Assembly: GCA_943372645.1 (NCBI GenBank)
Contig: CALRZN010000011.1
Location: 62,001-126,000 of the forward strand
Direction of reading: 5' to 3'
Source of the DNA: VBWE01 sp943372645
GTDB taxonomy: Bacteria > Bacteroidota > Bacteroidia > Palsa-965
Length of the DNA stretch: 64,000 nt
In this document: in pieces, positions 17,532-26,443 of the stretch
Layout of the letters: every line of letters starts with the position of its first letter
How positions within the stretch are numbered: the stretch's first letter is position 1
The notes under the pieces: generated by a model
What the model was told of the DNA's origin: nothing
What the model saw: only the letters and a program-made list of their open reading frames with translations
Database searches by the model: none
Translations under genes and position numbers: made by a program

Positions 17532-18191
17532 TCAAAGAATGGTTTTAATTTTTTCGATATCACTGGTAATCTTGGTGAGCATGGCCTGGCAGGCTACGTT
17601 GTAACCGCCTTTGCTGCTGCTGATCTTGGCCTCCTCATCAATCACTTCTTTTTTCAGGGTGGTAATACGGCCCTGTGCTTCTGTAATTTCTTTGGTCAGC
17701 TTCTGAATCATTTCCGAATTCGACGCAATTTTCAGTTCCAGTTCTTTCACTAAGCTCTGGCGCGTCTGTATTTCCTGGCCGGCCTTTGCGGCAGCGGCTT
17801 TTTCAAATGCGGCTTTGTCTTTTTCCACCACCTGCAGGTATGCACCGGCCGTGCTCAGCAGTTTGTCTTTGGTCAGGCCCTGGATGGTGAGCGAAGCATA
17901 CGTTGCACCGAACCGCGCTTTTTCATCCGGAATGTGCGCCTCCAGCGTGTCCATCATTTTCATGAACTCGTAATAATCCGGACCGGGCAGGTTGGTTTCG
18001 TCAAACAGTTTGTCGAAATGCCGCTCAAATTTGTCCAGTTCATCCTTGCTCAGGTTGTTGGCAAAAGTGGTTGTTACCGGTCGCGAGGTAAAATCGGCCG
18101 GCGGCACATCAGATGAAGATGATTGTTCCGTTTTCTGCGGATCTTCTTCAATCTCAACGAAAAAGCCCATTGCTTTTTTGAAAAAACTCAT
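17532..18191 (-). CDS. Cytoplasmic coiled-coil protein, function unknown
   Basis: A 219-residue soluble protein with no signal or transmembrane segment. The first 50 residues are Ser/Pro-rich and acidic (EEDPQKTEQSSSSDVPPADF). Residues about 60-110 look globular. Residues about 120-200 are a regular coiled coil (ASNSEMIQKLTKEITEAQGRITTLKKEV), with a short C-terminal SKGGYNVACQAMLTKI end. It is the first gene of the operon and has a good -7 box 23 bp upstream of its ATG at 18191. I do not recognise a named family. It would be the cytoplasmic partner of the membrane coiled-coil protein encoded 8 bp downstream. Confidence 0.7.
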   Translation of the reverse strand: MSFFKKAMGFFVEIEEDPQKTEQSSSSDVPPADFTSRPVTTTFANNLSKDELDKFERHFDKLFDETNLPGPDYYEFMKMMDTLEAHIPDEKARFGATYASLTIQGLTKDKLLSTAGAYLQVVEKDKAAFEKAAAAKAGQEIQTRQSLVKELELKIASNSEMIQKLTKEITEAQGRITTLKKEVIDEEAKISSSKGGYNVACQAMLTKITSDIEKIKTIL

Positions 18192-18213
18192 AGTTCGGTG
18201 GTGTTAAGCGGTT

Positions 18214-18221
18214 CAAAGATA
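18214..18221 (-). promoter_or_regulatory. Promoter -7 box for the coiled-coil/ABC operon
   Basis: TATCTTTG on the minus strand fits TAnnTTTG. Transcription would start near 18210, about 19 bases before the ATG at 18191. I could not find a matching -33 TTTG. Confidence 0.55.
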
Positions 18222-18464
18222 ATATTTTTTCCTCCCGGCGAACGGGAAAATTGACTGATGTTCCGCAGGATGAAAAATCGCGCAGAAACGTGCAGTAATT
18301 CCGGGAAATGAGGAGGGAAAAATGAAAACGGTGTAGTTGTTTTTACATTTTCAGTTTGAATGGTGATAATGCAGTGAAAAACAAGCAGCAGCTACGTTTG
18401 TTTAAGACAAGCGCATTTTTTCTTTAAAAAAGTTAAACTGTACTGATTTTCAACTGGTTAATTT

Positions 18465-21400
18465 TCACAAAACACGAACACCGATCACGCAGATATCGTC
18501 CACCTGCTCGTAATTCCCTTTCCAGTTGCGGAAATGCTGTCCCAGTTTTTGCTGCTGCACGGCCGTACTTTCCGGCGACAATTCGGCAAGCAGTTTTACA
18601 AAATTGGAGGTCTTGAATTTCTTGCCTTTTTCACCGCCGAACTGATCGGCATACCCGTCGGAACTCATGTAAATCAGATCGTCTTTTTCCAGCTGCAGTT
18701 CCTGCGCCGTAAACGGTTTGATGTTGCCCGCATAAATACCAATGGGTTGTTTGTCGGGGCGCAGATCAATTACTTCACCTTTACGGATGATGTACACCGG
18801 CGTGTTTGCCCCGGCATAGGCCAGCAAGCGCGTCTGCGGATTAAAACGGCACAGCGTGATGTCCATACCGTCGCTGCTTTCACCAAAATTTCCTTTTTGT
18901 TTCAGCGCCAGGATTACACGGTCGCGGAGCCGGTTCAGGATTTCGGCGGGATCGGTGATGCGTTCTTCGTTTACAATCTGGTTCAGCAATCCCGAACCGA
19001 GCATACTCATAAACCCGCCGGGAACGCCGTGCCCCGTACAATCCACCACCGCCCACAGCACCGCACCGGCATGATCGGAGTACCAGTAAAAGTCGCCGGA
19101 CACAATGGCTTTGGGCTGGTAAAAAATAAAATGATCCGGAAGTCCTGCAAGCATCGTCTGGCGCTCGGGCAGAATGCTTTGCTGGATGCGCTGCGCGTAG
19201 TGGATGGAATCGGTAAGCTCTTTGTTTTTCTCTTCAATGATTTCTTTCTGCACCTTTATTTTTTCTGCGTTCTGCACCACTTCCGCCGTGCGTTCGTGAA
19301 TTTCGGTTTCTAATTTTTCCTTGTAAGCGCGCGAAGCCCGTTCGCGGTAGCGTATCACATACACAATCACCAGCAGCGCGGCCCCCAGCAGCAGCAACAC
19401 AAACCACCACGTGGTCCAGAACGGACGGCTGATTTCAAACGGCAGGCGGAGCAGTTCACTCTCGCGACCGTAAGCGTTGGTCATTTTTACTTCCAGCACA
19501 TACGCACCGTGATCAAGACTCGTAAAACGGAAACGGTTCGATGTGCCGTTATCCAGCCAGGTTGTATCCAGGCCAACCAGCCGGTAATAAAAACGGTGCG
19601 GTGTGGGTGCATAAATCTGGCTCGGACGCACTTCAAACGTAAGGAAGTTTTCGTTCCAGGCCAGGTGTACATCTCCTTTTGTAAATGCATCGCGTTGTTC
19701 GCCGCTGAGGGTATCCTCGGCAATGAGTACCTGCTTCAAAAACAGTTTCGGCTGCAGTCGGGGAATCATAATGCGGCGCGGATTAAACACCACCACCCCG
19801 TTCATCGAAGCCATATAAATTTTTCCGGCGTTATCGGTTTGCGCCACCGAAGGCATAAATCGGCCCAGGCGCGCACCAAGAAGATTACCGAAGCGGTACC
19901 TTTTATCGTTTTTCGCATCCCACATTAAAATATCGTCGGCCATCGCAAACCAGGCAATGCCCTGCTTATCAATAATCATGGTATTCACCGTTTCGCGGCC
20001 GATACCGATTTTGCTGTTCAGCAGTTTCGCTTTACCTGTTTTGTAATCAAACGCATACAGTCCGTTTGCCGAACCGATCCACACTTCACCTGCAGGTGTC
20101 AGCATCGCCGAAGTAATCGTACTGTCGGGAAAATACCCTTCGCGTTTGTCGGGTCCGTAAACTTTAAACGATTTGTCTGCCGGATTAAAAATTACAAAGG
20201 CCCGTTCGCCGCCGGCAATCATCCAGCGCCCATCGGGCAGTATAAACGAATAGGTTTCCCGGATTTCAAAACCTTTCAGCGTTGCAAACACGTTCAAACG
20301 GCCGGCCAGCTTATCCACTTCGTATATCCTGCTTGTGTTTATGAAGCTCAGGTAATCCTGGCAAAACAATTTTTCATGATACCCCTGGTGGCGAAAAAGA
20401 ATGTTGAATAATTTCCGGTCATCCACGCATTTCAGCAGTTGCAGCCGGTCTGGAGCGGTATCGAGCAGTGCTGCCCCGCCGATGGTTATGGTCAGCATCT
20501 GCCCGTTGTCAAGCGTTTTAAAGTTACCAACCCGCGGATTTACATCCGATGCCACTTTTTTCGGAACGATGTTTTTAATCAGGCGTTGGTTTTCGGGATC
20601 ATACACCGAAATGCCGTTTTCGTTGGACGCATAAATTCTTCCGTCCGCACTGATCAGCATCTGGTTTACCGGAATCGGTTGCTGCGAACGGTTGGAGAAA
20701 TCCAGCTTCATGTTTTCCCACGGGCAAATGGAGAACTGCTGCAGACGCGGATTGTAGATGCTGAACGCACCCGATTCGGTACTGATCCAGATGTTTTCTT
20801 CGGGATCTTTGCGCACCGTCAAGATGTGGTTATCCGCAATGCTTGTCTCCTGCCCGATTTTAAAGGTGAGGTAACGCACATCTTTCGTCAGCACATTCAC
20901 CAGCATTACGCCTGAATTGGTTGTGGCAATCCACAGCCGGCCGCTTTCATCCACCGCATAATTGCGCGCATTCTCGAGGTTGTTCTGCGATTTTATAAAC
21001 TGTTTGCCGGTAACGCGCGATGCGATTTTGTTGCGTGTATCCAGGCGAATGAGGCAGCTGTATGTTCCGAACCACAGATTTTCGTATTCGTCGCGATAAA
21101 TAAAATTGGTGATTTTAATGGCTGCGCTGATCTGGAACGCTTCTTCCGCATCAATGCCGGTAAGGTATTCCGCCAGCGGAAACGGTGTAAAGGTTTCTTT
21201 TACCGGGTCGAAATAACAGGGATCGGCTTTCGGATTTTTTTCATCAAAAAAACCAAGCAGCACACGGCCGTCAGGCAATTCCAGGAAACCTTTTACCACA
21301 TTGCAGGGAATGTTTTTCGGGCTGTCCGCTTTACTTCCATCACGCACATAAATTTTAAACGTGCCCTTGTCGCGGTCCATTTTCACCAGCCCGCTTCCCC

Positions 21401-21851
21401 AGGTCGAAATCCAGAAATTGCCTTTCGAATCTTCGCGGAAACCCGTAACGCGGAAGGGCGGAAACCCGCCTTTGCCCGTGGTATCAGCCGGGTAATGCGT
21501 AAACCTGTTTTCGAACACCTGGTAACGCGAAATACCGGACAGGTCGCTGTAACACACCCACAGGTCGGAGCGTTCATCAATATACACCGAACGTATTTTA
21601 TTGCTGAGCGGGGAATTCGCATCGGCGGGATTATGTTTCAGCTTTTGCGATGTGTAGCCATCAAAATACACAATGCCGTTTTCCGAAGCCATCCACATGC
21701 GGCCCTGTTTGTCCCAGTGCTGAAAATACGCCGGTTCGTCGGGCAGTTTTTCTTTGGCAAGCTGCTGAAAGATGGGTTCACCGGCCTGCTGCGCAGCAAG
21801 TCGGGTAACCAGGAACAGGAGTAAACATGTGTTGCGTAAATAGGTGTGCAT
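18465..21851 (-). CDS. Propeller-sensor PP2C-type (SpoIIE) signalling phosphatase
   Basis: A 1128-residue transmembrane signalling protein. Residues 1-22 are a signal peptide (LLLFLVTRLAAQQ). Residues about 30-700 hold two-component-regulator propeller repeats, seen as recurring DSKGNFWISTWGSG, DEYENLWFGTYS, DESGRLWIATTNSG, DPEENIWISTESG motifs. A Y_Y_Y domain follows (about 730-805; HRFYYRLVGLDTTWLDNG), then one transmembrane segment (WWFVLLLLGAALLVIVYVI), a coiled coil ending SIHYAQRIQQSILP, and a SpoIIE/PP2C phosphatase (about 895-1128; DFYWYSDHAGAVLWAVVDCTGHG with metal-binding Asp, and SSDGYADQFGG). It would sense periplasmic ligands and dephosphorylate an anti-sigma-factor antagonist or similar. 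I chose the ATG at 21851 over a TTG two codons upstream. It is a single gene upstream of the coiled-coil/ABC operon. Confidence 0.9.
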   Translation of the reverse strand: MHTYLRNTCLLLFLVTRLAAQQAGEPIFQQLAKEKLPDEPAYFQHWDKQGRMWMASENGIVYFDGYTSQKLKHNPADANSPLSNKIRSVYIDERSDLWVCYSDLSGISRYQVFENRFTHYPADTTGKGGFPPFRVTGFREDSKGNFWISTWGSGLVKMDRDKGTFKIYVRDGSKADSPKNIPCNVVKGFLELPDGRVLLGFFDEKNPKADPCYFDPVKETFTPFPLAEYLTGIDAEEAFQISAAIKITNFIYRDEYENLWFGTYSCLIRLDTRNKIASRVTGKQFIKSQNNLENARNYAVDESGRLWIATTNSGVMLVNVLTKDVRYLTFKIGQETSIADNHILTVRKDPEENIWISTESGAFSIYNPRLQQFSICPWENMKLDFSNRSQQPIPVNQMLISADGRIYASNENGISVYDPENQRLIKNIVPKKVASDVNPRVGNFKTLDNGQMLTITIGGAALLDTAPDRLQLLKCVDDRKLFNILFRHQGYHEKLFCQDYLSFINTSRIYEVDKLAGRLNVFATLKGFEIRETYSFILPDGRWMIAGGERAFVIFNPADKSFKVYGPDKREGYFPDSTITSAMLTPAGEVWIGSANGLYAFDYKTGKAKLLNSKIGIGRETVNTMIIDKQGIAWFAMADDILMWDAKNDKRYRFGNLLGARLGRFMPSVAQTDNAGKIYMASMNGVVVFNPRRIMIPRLQPKLFLKQVLIAEDTLSGEQRDAFTKGDVHLAWNENFLTFEVRPSQIYAPTPHRFYYRLVGLDTTWLDNGTSNRFRFTSLDHGAYVLEVKMTNAYGRESELLRLPFEISRPFWTTWWFVLLLLGAALLVIVYVIRYRERASRAYKEKLETEIHERTAEVVQNAEKIKVQKEIIEEKNKELTDSIHYAQRIQQSILPERQTMLAGLPDHFIFYQPKAIVSGDFYWYSDHAGAVLWAVVDCTGHGVPGGFMSMLGSGLLNQIVNEERITDPAEILNRLRDRVILALKQKGNFGESSDGMDITLCRFNPQTRLLAYAGANTPVYIIRKGEVIDLRPDKQPIGIYAGNIKPFTAQELQLEKDDLIYMSSDGYADQFGGEKGKKFKTSNFVKLLAELSPESTAVQQQKLGQHFRNWKGNYEQVDDICVIGVRVL

Positions 21852-22194
21852 AACCAAGGAAGCGGAAAATTACACATTTCCCGGAATATCAGAATTTTTT
21901 ATACTTGGCAATCGCGTCTGAAAATACACCGGCTCGGAATTGTAAAAAAATGAAGTTAGCGCGGATTTTGTGTGTAGTTCAGTGCGGTTGCTAATCCGTG
22001 CTGAACTAACGGCTTAAGCGCGGAGATTCGTGAACAGGAGTGTAATTATACACGCGCAAATCGTATGCTGTCACGGATTATCCTGCTCACATGCACCCCA
22101 CAAAACCTGTCAAGCGGGAGGCATGATCCGCGACAACATCAAAAAAGGAATGGCGAAGTGGCTTGCTTTTTTAGCAGCAATTGCCTTGATTGTT
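21852..22194. other. Intergenic stretch with one hairpin
   Basis: About 340 bases without a gene between Pnkp and the sensor phosphatase. It holds one inverted repeat at 21975-22008 (arms TAGTTCAG and CTGAACTA, partly extending inwards). The short open frames here have no domain character and I regard them as chance. No tRNA or riboswitch is visible. Confidence 0.5.
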
Positions 22195-24768
22195 TCACAA
22201 CCGCGGATCAACCGGTTCGCTTTCCAGCGCCAGCACCCCGAACACACACTGATGCACCATGCGCAGCGGCTGTTTCTGAATAAAACGTTCGAGCGCTTCT
22301 GCGCCCAGCGCAAATTCGCGGAGGGCCATGGAACGTTTATGCGAGAGGCCGCGTTTCTTTAATCGTGTTAAATGAATTTCGCGCGTGTATTCCGGGCCGT
22401 AGATGATGCGCAGGTATTCGCGGCCGCGGATTTTGATGGCGGGCTGCACCAGGCCTTTTTCGCCGCGCACCACAAACTCCAGCGGTTTTACCACCATGCC
22501 CTCCCCGCCTTTGCCCGTCATTGCGGTCCACCAGGCAGCAGCTGCGTTCACATCCGTTTCATTGTCAAGATCAACTACGCGGTACGGTGTTGCAAGTAAC
22601 ATATTCGGGTCGGCTTCGCACATGGCCTTTATCGCTTCCATGTGCCAGCGGTGGTCTTTGTCGAAATACGTTTTGCCTTCGGATGCGAGAATGTGAAACG
22701 GTGCCAGTTTGTAATCATCCAGGCTGTTCACTTCCCAGCAGTAATTGCGGTACGCTTTGATGTAATCGTGCAGCAACGTTTCGCGCTCGGTATAACTTTG
22801 CAGCAACGCAGCGGCTTCGGGTAAACGCGCAACTGTTTTTTCCAGCGCATTTACCGCGCTGCCGAGGCTGTGCGTGGCGGCTGTGCCGGTGGCGGCATAT
22901 TGTTCTTCGAGCAGCTTCTGCGCTTTGGCCGACCAGGGCATCAGTTCACAGTCGAGGCACACCCAATCGGTTTCGTGTGTTTCCCAGAACTCCGATGCAG
23001 TGAGTGCTTCGTTCAGCCGCTTCAGAAATGCCTGTTCCGTGGTTTTATCATCTGCAAAAAAAGCACGGCCGGTGCGTGTATAAATTATGCCGATGCCTTC
23101 GCCGGTAATGCCAAAACGTTCGCTGATTACTTTTTCGTTTTTGCCGATCACCACCACCGCACGCGAACCCATGTGTTTTTCTTCGCAGATCACCTGCCGC
23201 ACGCCCTGGCTGCGGTAATACGCAAACGCTTCGGCAGGATGTTCAAGAAATTCCGGCAGCGTGCTCGTTTCGCTTGGCGACATGGTGGGCGGCAGATAGA
23301 TGAGCCATTTCGGGTTCACCGCAAAACGGCTCATTACTTCCAGCGCAGCGGTAGCCTGCTCTTCGCGGATGATGACGTTGTTTGCATATTGCGTAGTGAT
23401 GATCTGTTTACCAAGCAGGTCTGCAATGTCGGGTGTATCGTCGTGTTCCTGCTGCGCATTAAGCCCTGTATTAAATTCCGAACCGATGGGTTTGCGCGGC
23501 ACAGCATACTGCAGGTGTGCGGGCACCTGCACAATTTCTTTTTCGGGATAACGCAGGGCAGTAAGTTTTCCGCCGAACACGCAGCCGGTATCAATATCAA
23601 TCGTATTGTTGAGCCACTGTGCGTGCGGCACGGGCGTGTGGCCATACACCACCATGGCTTTGCCGCGGTATTCCAGTGCCCAGTTGTGGCGCACGGGCAA
23701 ACCAAATTCATCCGTTTCGCCGGTGGTTTCACCAAACAGGCAGAACGAACGCACAGCGCCGGAGGTGCGGCCCTGCAGTTCTTCTTTCAGGCCGGCGTGT
23801 GCCACCAGCAGTTTGCCGTCGTCGAATATTAAGTGACTGATGAGGCTGTCAATAAACTTTTTCACCTGCGTTTTAAATACATCGGTTTCGGTGGCAAACT
23901 GTTCCACACTGCGTTCGAGGCCGTGCTGCAGTTTTACCGCGTTGCCGTTGAAATACTTCATCAGTTTTTCATCGTGGTTGCCCGGCACACAAAACGCCAC
24001 GCCATCGTGTACCATACTCATTACGAGGCGAAACACATCAGGCGTTTTCGGGCCGCGGTCGCACAGGTCGCCTACAAAAATGAGGCGGCGGCCGGCGGGC
24101 GGAGTAACGCGGTAGCCGTGATGCACATCGTCAACAGGAACGGTTTCAATACCGTAACCGAGTTGCTGCAGCAGCGTCTGCAGTTCATTAAAACAGCCGT
24201 GCACATCACCGATGATATCAAACGGACCGTGTTCGTGTTTCATGTTATTCCACACGCGGGTGCGGGTAACCTGCTGCACGGCTTTTACTTCTTCCGGCGA
24301 ATTAAAAATGAAACTGTTTTTAAATCCCTCTTTGCGCAGCAGCCGCAGTGAGCGTTTCAGCTGGGCCTGCTGGTTCGGAATCACGTGATCACCAAAGGTA
24401 CGGTCGCCGCGTTTGCTGTGACGATCAAGCAATACGGGCAGCGGCATGTTAAATGCGATGGCGTAACAATGCGTATGGTATTCCCGCGCCAGTTTCAGCC
24501 ACATGCTTCGGCTGTCGGGCTGTATGTTGGTGGCATCAATTACTGTAAGCAGGCGGTTCTTCAGGCGTTTGGCAGCCATATAACGTGCCAGTTCAAACGC
24601 ATCGGCAGTGGCTTCAAGGCTGTTTTCATCATCGCTCACCCACGCGCGGCAGGCATCGCTGCTGATGACTTCGGTGGGTTTGAAATGCAAACGGGCAAAG
24701 CTGCTTTTGCCGCTGCTGCTGGGGCCTACAAGCAATACGAGGCAAAATTCGGGGAGCTGGAGTTGCAT
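22195..24768 (-). CDS. pnkp: Polynucleotide kinase-phosphatase-ligase (bacterial Pnkp)
   Basis: An RNA-repair enzyme with three modules in one 857-residue chain. The 5'-OH kinase P-loop is GPSSSGKSSF at about residues 15-24. The 2',3'-phosphatase (metallophosphoesterase) is seen as DIIGDVHGC (about 184), GDLCDRGP and GNHDEKL. The C-terminal adenylyltransferase half starts near 490 and carries motif I EEKHMGSR with the AMP-accepting Lys. This domain order is specific to the Hen1-partnered Pnkp. I chose the ATG at 24768; the TTG at 24801 lies inside the promoter box. Hen1 is on the same strand at 31079-32470 but separated by other genes. The enzyme heals ends and, with Hen1, seals cut tRNA or other RNA. 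Confidence 0.96.
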   Translation of the reverse strand: MQLQLPEFCLVLLVGPSSSGKSSFARLHFKPTEVISSDACRAWVSDDENSLEATADAFELARYMAAKRLKNRLLTVIDATNIQPDSRSMWLKLAREYHTHCYAIAFNMPLPVLLDRHSKRGDRTFGDHVIPNQQAQLKRSLRLLRKEGFKNSFIFNSPEEVKAVQQVTRTRVWNNMKHEHGPFDIIGDVHGCFNELQTLLQQLGYGIETVPVDDVHHGYRVTPPAGRRLIFVGDLCDRGPKTPDVFRLVMSMVHDGVAFCVPGNHDEKLMKYFNGNAVKLQHGLERSVEQFATETDVFKTQVKKFIDSLISHLIFDDGKLLVAHAGLKEELQGRTSGAVRSFCLFGETTGETDEFGLPVRHNWALEYRGKAMVVYGHTPVPHAQWLNNTIDIDTGCVFGGKLTALRYPEKEIVQVPAHLQYAVPRKPIGSEFNTGLNAQQEHDDTPDIADLLGKQIITTQYANNVIIREEQATAALEVMSRFAVNPKWLIYLPPTMSPSETSTLPEFLEHPAEAFAYYRSQGVRQVICEEKHMGSRAVVVIGKNEKVISERFGITGEGIGIIYTRTGRAFFADDKTTEQAFLKRLNEALTASEFWETHETDWVCLDCELMPWSAKAQKLLEEQYAATGTAATHSLGSAVNALEKTVARLPEAAALLQSYTERETLLHDYIKAYRNYCWEVNSLDDYKLAPFHILASEGKTYFDKDHRWHMEAIKAMCEADPNMLLATPYRVVDLDNETDVNAAAAWWTAMTGKGGEGMVVKPLEFVVRGEKGLVQPAIKIRGREYLRIIYGPEYTREIHLTRLKKRGLSHKRSMALREFALGAEALERFIQKQPLRMVHQCVFGVLALESEPVDPRL

Positions 24769-24798
24769 TTTTTTATTCTTTTCTTTTGTTTGGGTGTG

Positions 24799-24806
24799 CA
24801 AAATTA
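24799..24806 (-). promoter_or_regulatory. Promoter -7 box of the Pnkp gene at a repeat edge
   Basis: TAATTTTG on the minus strand fits TAnnTTTG. Its first bases are the last bases of the MITE-like copy B (which ends GGGTTAA). Transcription would start near 24795, about 27 bases before the ATG at 24768. The in-frame TTG at 24801 is inside this box and so is not the start. Confidence 0.6.
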
Positions 24807-24939
24807 ACCCAAATTAAGCAACAGAAAAATTTGTTTGTCTTTTATTCTGTAGACGTTTTTTCTGTTGCTTCAATTTGAGCATCCCGCAGCATTTGATTCA
24901 TAAAATTGCTTTTCCGTCAAATGCGGATTGCGGGATTAA
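24804..24939 (-). repeat. MITE-like 136-bp element, copy B
   Basis: Read on the minus strand it begins TTAATCCCGC and ends GGGTTAA, with the same blocks and spacing as copy A at 4758-4894. Two hairpins are clear here: ATCCCGCA..GCATTTG with CAAATGCTGCGGGAT, and a second in which CAAATTGAAGCAACAG pairs with CTGTTGCTTAATTTG (one mismatch). The right end abuts the -7 box of the Pnkp gene; the left end lies 88 bp before the radical SAM start. No protein is encoded; an upstream in-frame extension of the radical SAM gene would read through it and is not used. Confidence 0.7.
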
Positions 24940-25027
24940 CGGAATTTATTTCCCGATAAAAAAGGAATCGTATTCCAACCATACTATCATTTACTTCGTT
25001 TCAGGAATAAACGCCACAACTGCATTT

Positions 25028-26443
25028 ATGCGCATCATTCTTGCCGACAGCCACGGCCCCGTAATGGGCAAAGACCAGACGAGTGCAAGCCTCAGCCTGC
25101 TTTATCTTGCTTCCTACATCCGCAAATACAGCGATCAGGCCTGCGAATTTCAATATATCCCGCAGGCCAAAAGCGATTCGTATCACCTGGAGCAACTGGC
25201 AGAATTTAAACCGGCCATTTATGCGGTATCGTTTACTTCGTTTTCGGCATTGGTTACGTACGAACTGATCCAAAAAATCAAGGTGCAGTTTCCGGATGTG
25301 CTGGTGGTGTGCGGCGGGGCGCATGCGATTGATGCTTCGCAGGAAATCCTTGAAAAATCAGGTGCCGATATTTGTGTCATCGGCGAAGGAGAAATTACGT
25401 TTCTCGAAATTGTAAATCACCTCGCTGATATTAAAAACAAACAACCGCAAATCAACGGCATCAGTTACCTGGAGAATGGAATTTACCGGCGCACCCCGAC
25501 CCGCGAATTGATTGACGATATCGATACGATTCCCTTCCCGGCCCGCGACCTGGTGAATGATGCCGATTTCTGCGGACTCACCTACTCCAAAGCCCGCCCG
25601 AATACGGAAATGGTGGTTACCCGCGGCTGCCCGCTGCGCTGCGTGTTCTGCGCCAACCCGGTGTTCCGTTTAAAGAACGGCCCGCTCTACCGCGCACGTA
25701 CACCCGAAAACATCGCGGAAGAAGCCGAACAATTGTACCAGCTCGGTTACCGCGAAATTTATATTCACTCCGATGAGCTGAATGTAAAGCTCGACTGGTC
25801 CATCAATGTTTGCAAAGCACTGGCTGCGCTCGGACACAAAGACCTTTATTTTCAATGCAACCTGCGCGTGGTACCCATGTCGGAAGAGCTGGCCTACTGG
25901 CTGAAACAGGCCAATTTCTGGCTGGTGCGCATCGGGCTGGAAACCACCAGCGACCGCGTACTCACAGGGATCAAAAAGAAAATGTCCTTTGAAAAAACGA
26001 AAAACGCCTGCCAGTTGTTGAGTGCGCAGGGCATCAAGGTTTTCGGGTTTACGATGTTGTTCAATTACTGGGAAGAAAACGGGCAGGTGCAGCACGAAAC
26101 AGCAGAAGAAGTGCAAAAAACCATCAGCGATGTTTATGGGCTCTGGCGCAAAGGATATCTGCATTACACCAGTTGGGCCTTTGCCTGCCCGGTTCACGGC
26201 TCCGAACTGTATGACATTGCGCTGCGCCATAACATGATTACCAAAGACTATTATCCCGGCGACCAGTGGAATACATTTGATTACCTGCAGGGCATTTCGA
26301 AAAAGGAATTCAACCGCATTTATGCCCGTGCGCGGCGGCAGCAGGCCATTATGGCGCTCCGTTCCGGTAATTTTGAATGGCGCAACTATAAAGGAATTGC
26401 ACGCAAAGCGTACACCATGTTTTTCGGGCGGCCGGAAAATTAA
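25028..26443 (+). CDS. B12-binding-domain radical SAM protein
   Basis: A 471-residue enzyme. Residues about 1-150 form a cobalamin-binding Rossmann domain (MRIILADSHGPVMGKDQTSASLS start; VCGGAHAIDASQEIL and VIGEGEITFLEIV are the typical B12/radical SAM features). The radical SAM core follows, with the cluster motif CPLRCVFC near residue 200 (CxxxCxxC) and EIYIHSDELNV. The class generally does methyl transfers or ring chemistry on unreactive carbons; the substrate cannot be told. It is the only + strand gene among the minus-strand RNA-repair genes and has a 4-bp convergent stop overlap with the nucleotidyltransferase at 26440. I chose the ATG at 25028; the frame upstream is the MITE-like repeat. 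Confidence 0.88.
   Translation: MRIILADSHGPVMGKDQTSASLSLLYLASYIRKYSDQACEFQYIPQAKSDSYHLEQLAEFKPAIYAVSFTSFSALVTYELIQKIKVQFPDVLVVCGGAHAIDASQEILEKSGADICVIGEGEITFLEIVNHLADIKNKQPQINGISYLENGIYRRTPTRELIDDIDTIPFPARDLVNDADFCGLTYSKARPNTEMVVTRGCPLRCVFCANPVFRLKNGPLYRARTPENIAEEAEQLYQLGYREIYIHSDELNVKLDWSINVCKALAALGHKDLYFQCNLRVVPMSEELAYWLKQANFWLVRIGLETTSDRVLTGIKKKMSFEKTKNACQLLSAQGIKVFGFTMLFNYWEENGQVQHETAEEVQKTISDVYGLWRKGYLHYTSWAFACPVHGSELYDIALRHNMITKDYYPGDQWNTFDYLQGISKKEFNRIYARARRQQAIMALRSGNFEWRNYKGIARKAYTMFFGRPEN

Noticed and set aside
22870..23832. A 320-codon + strand open frame opposite Pnkp
   Set aside because: Antisense shadow; Pnkp has all its motifs on the minus strand.
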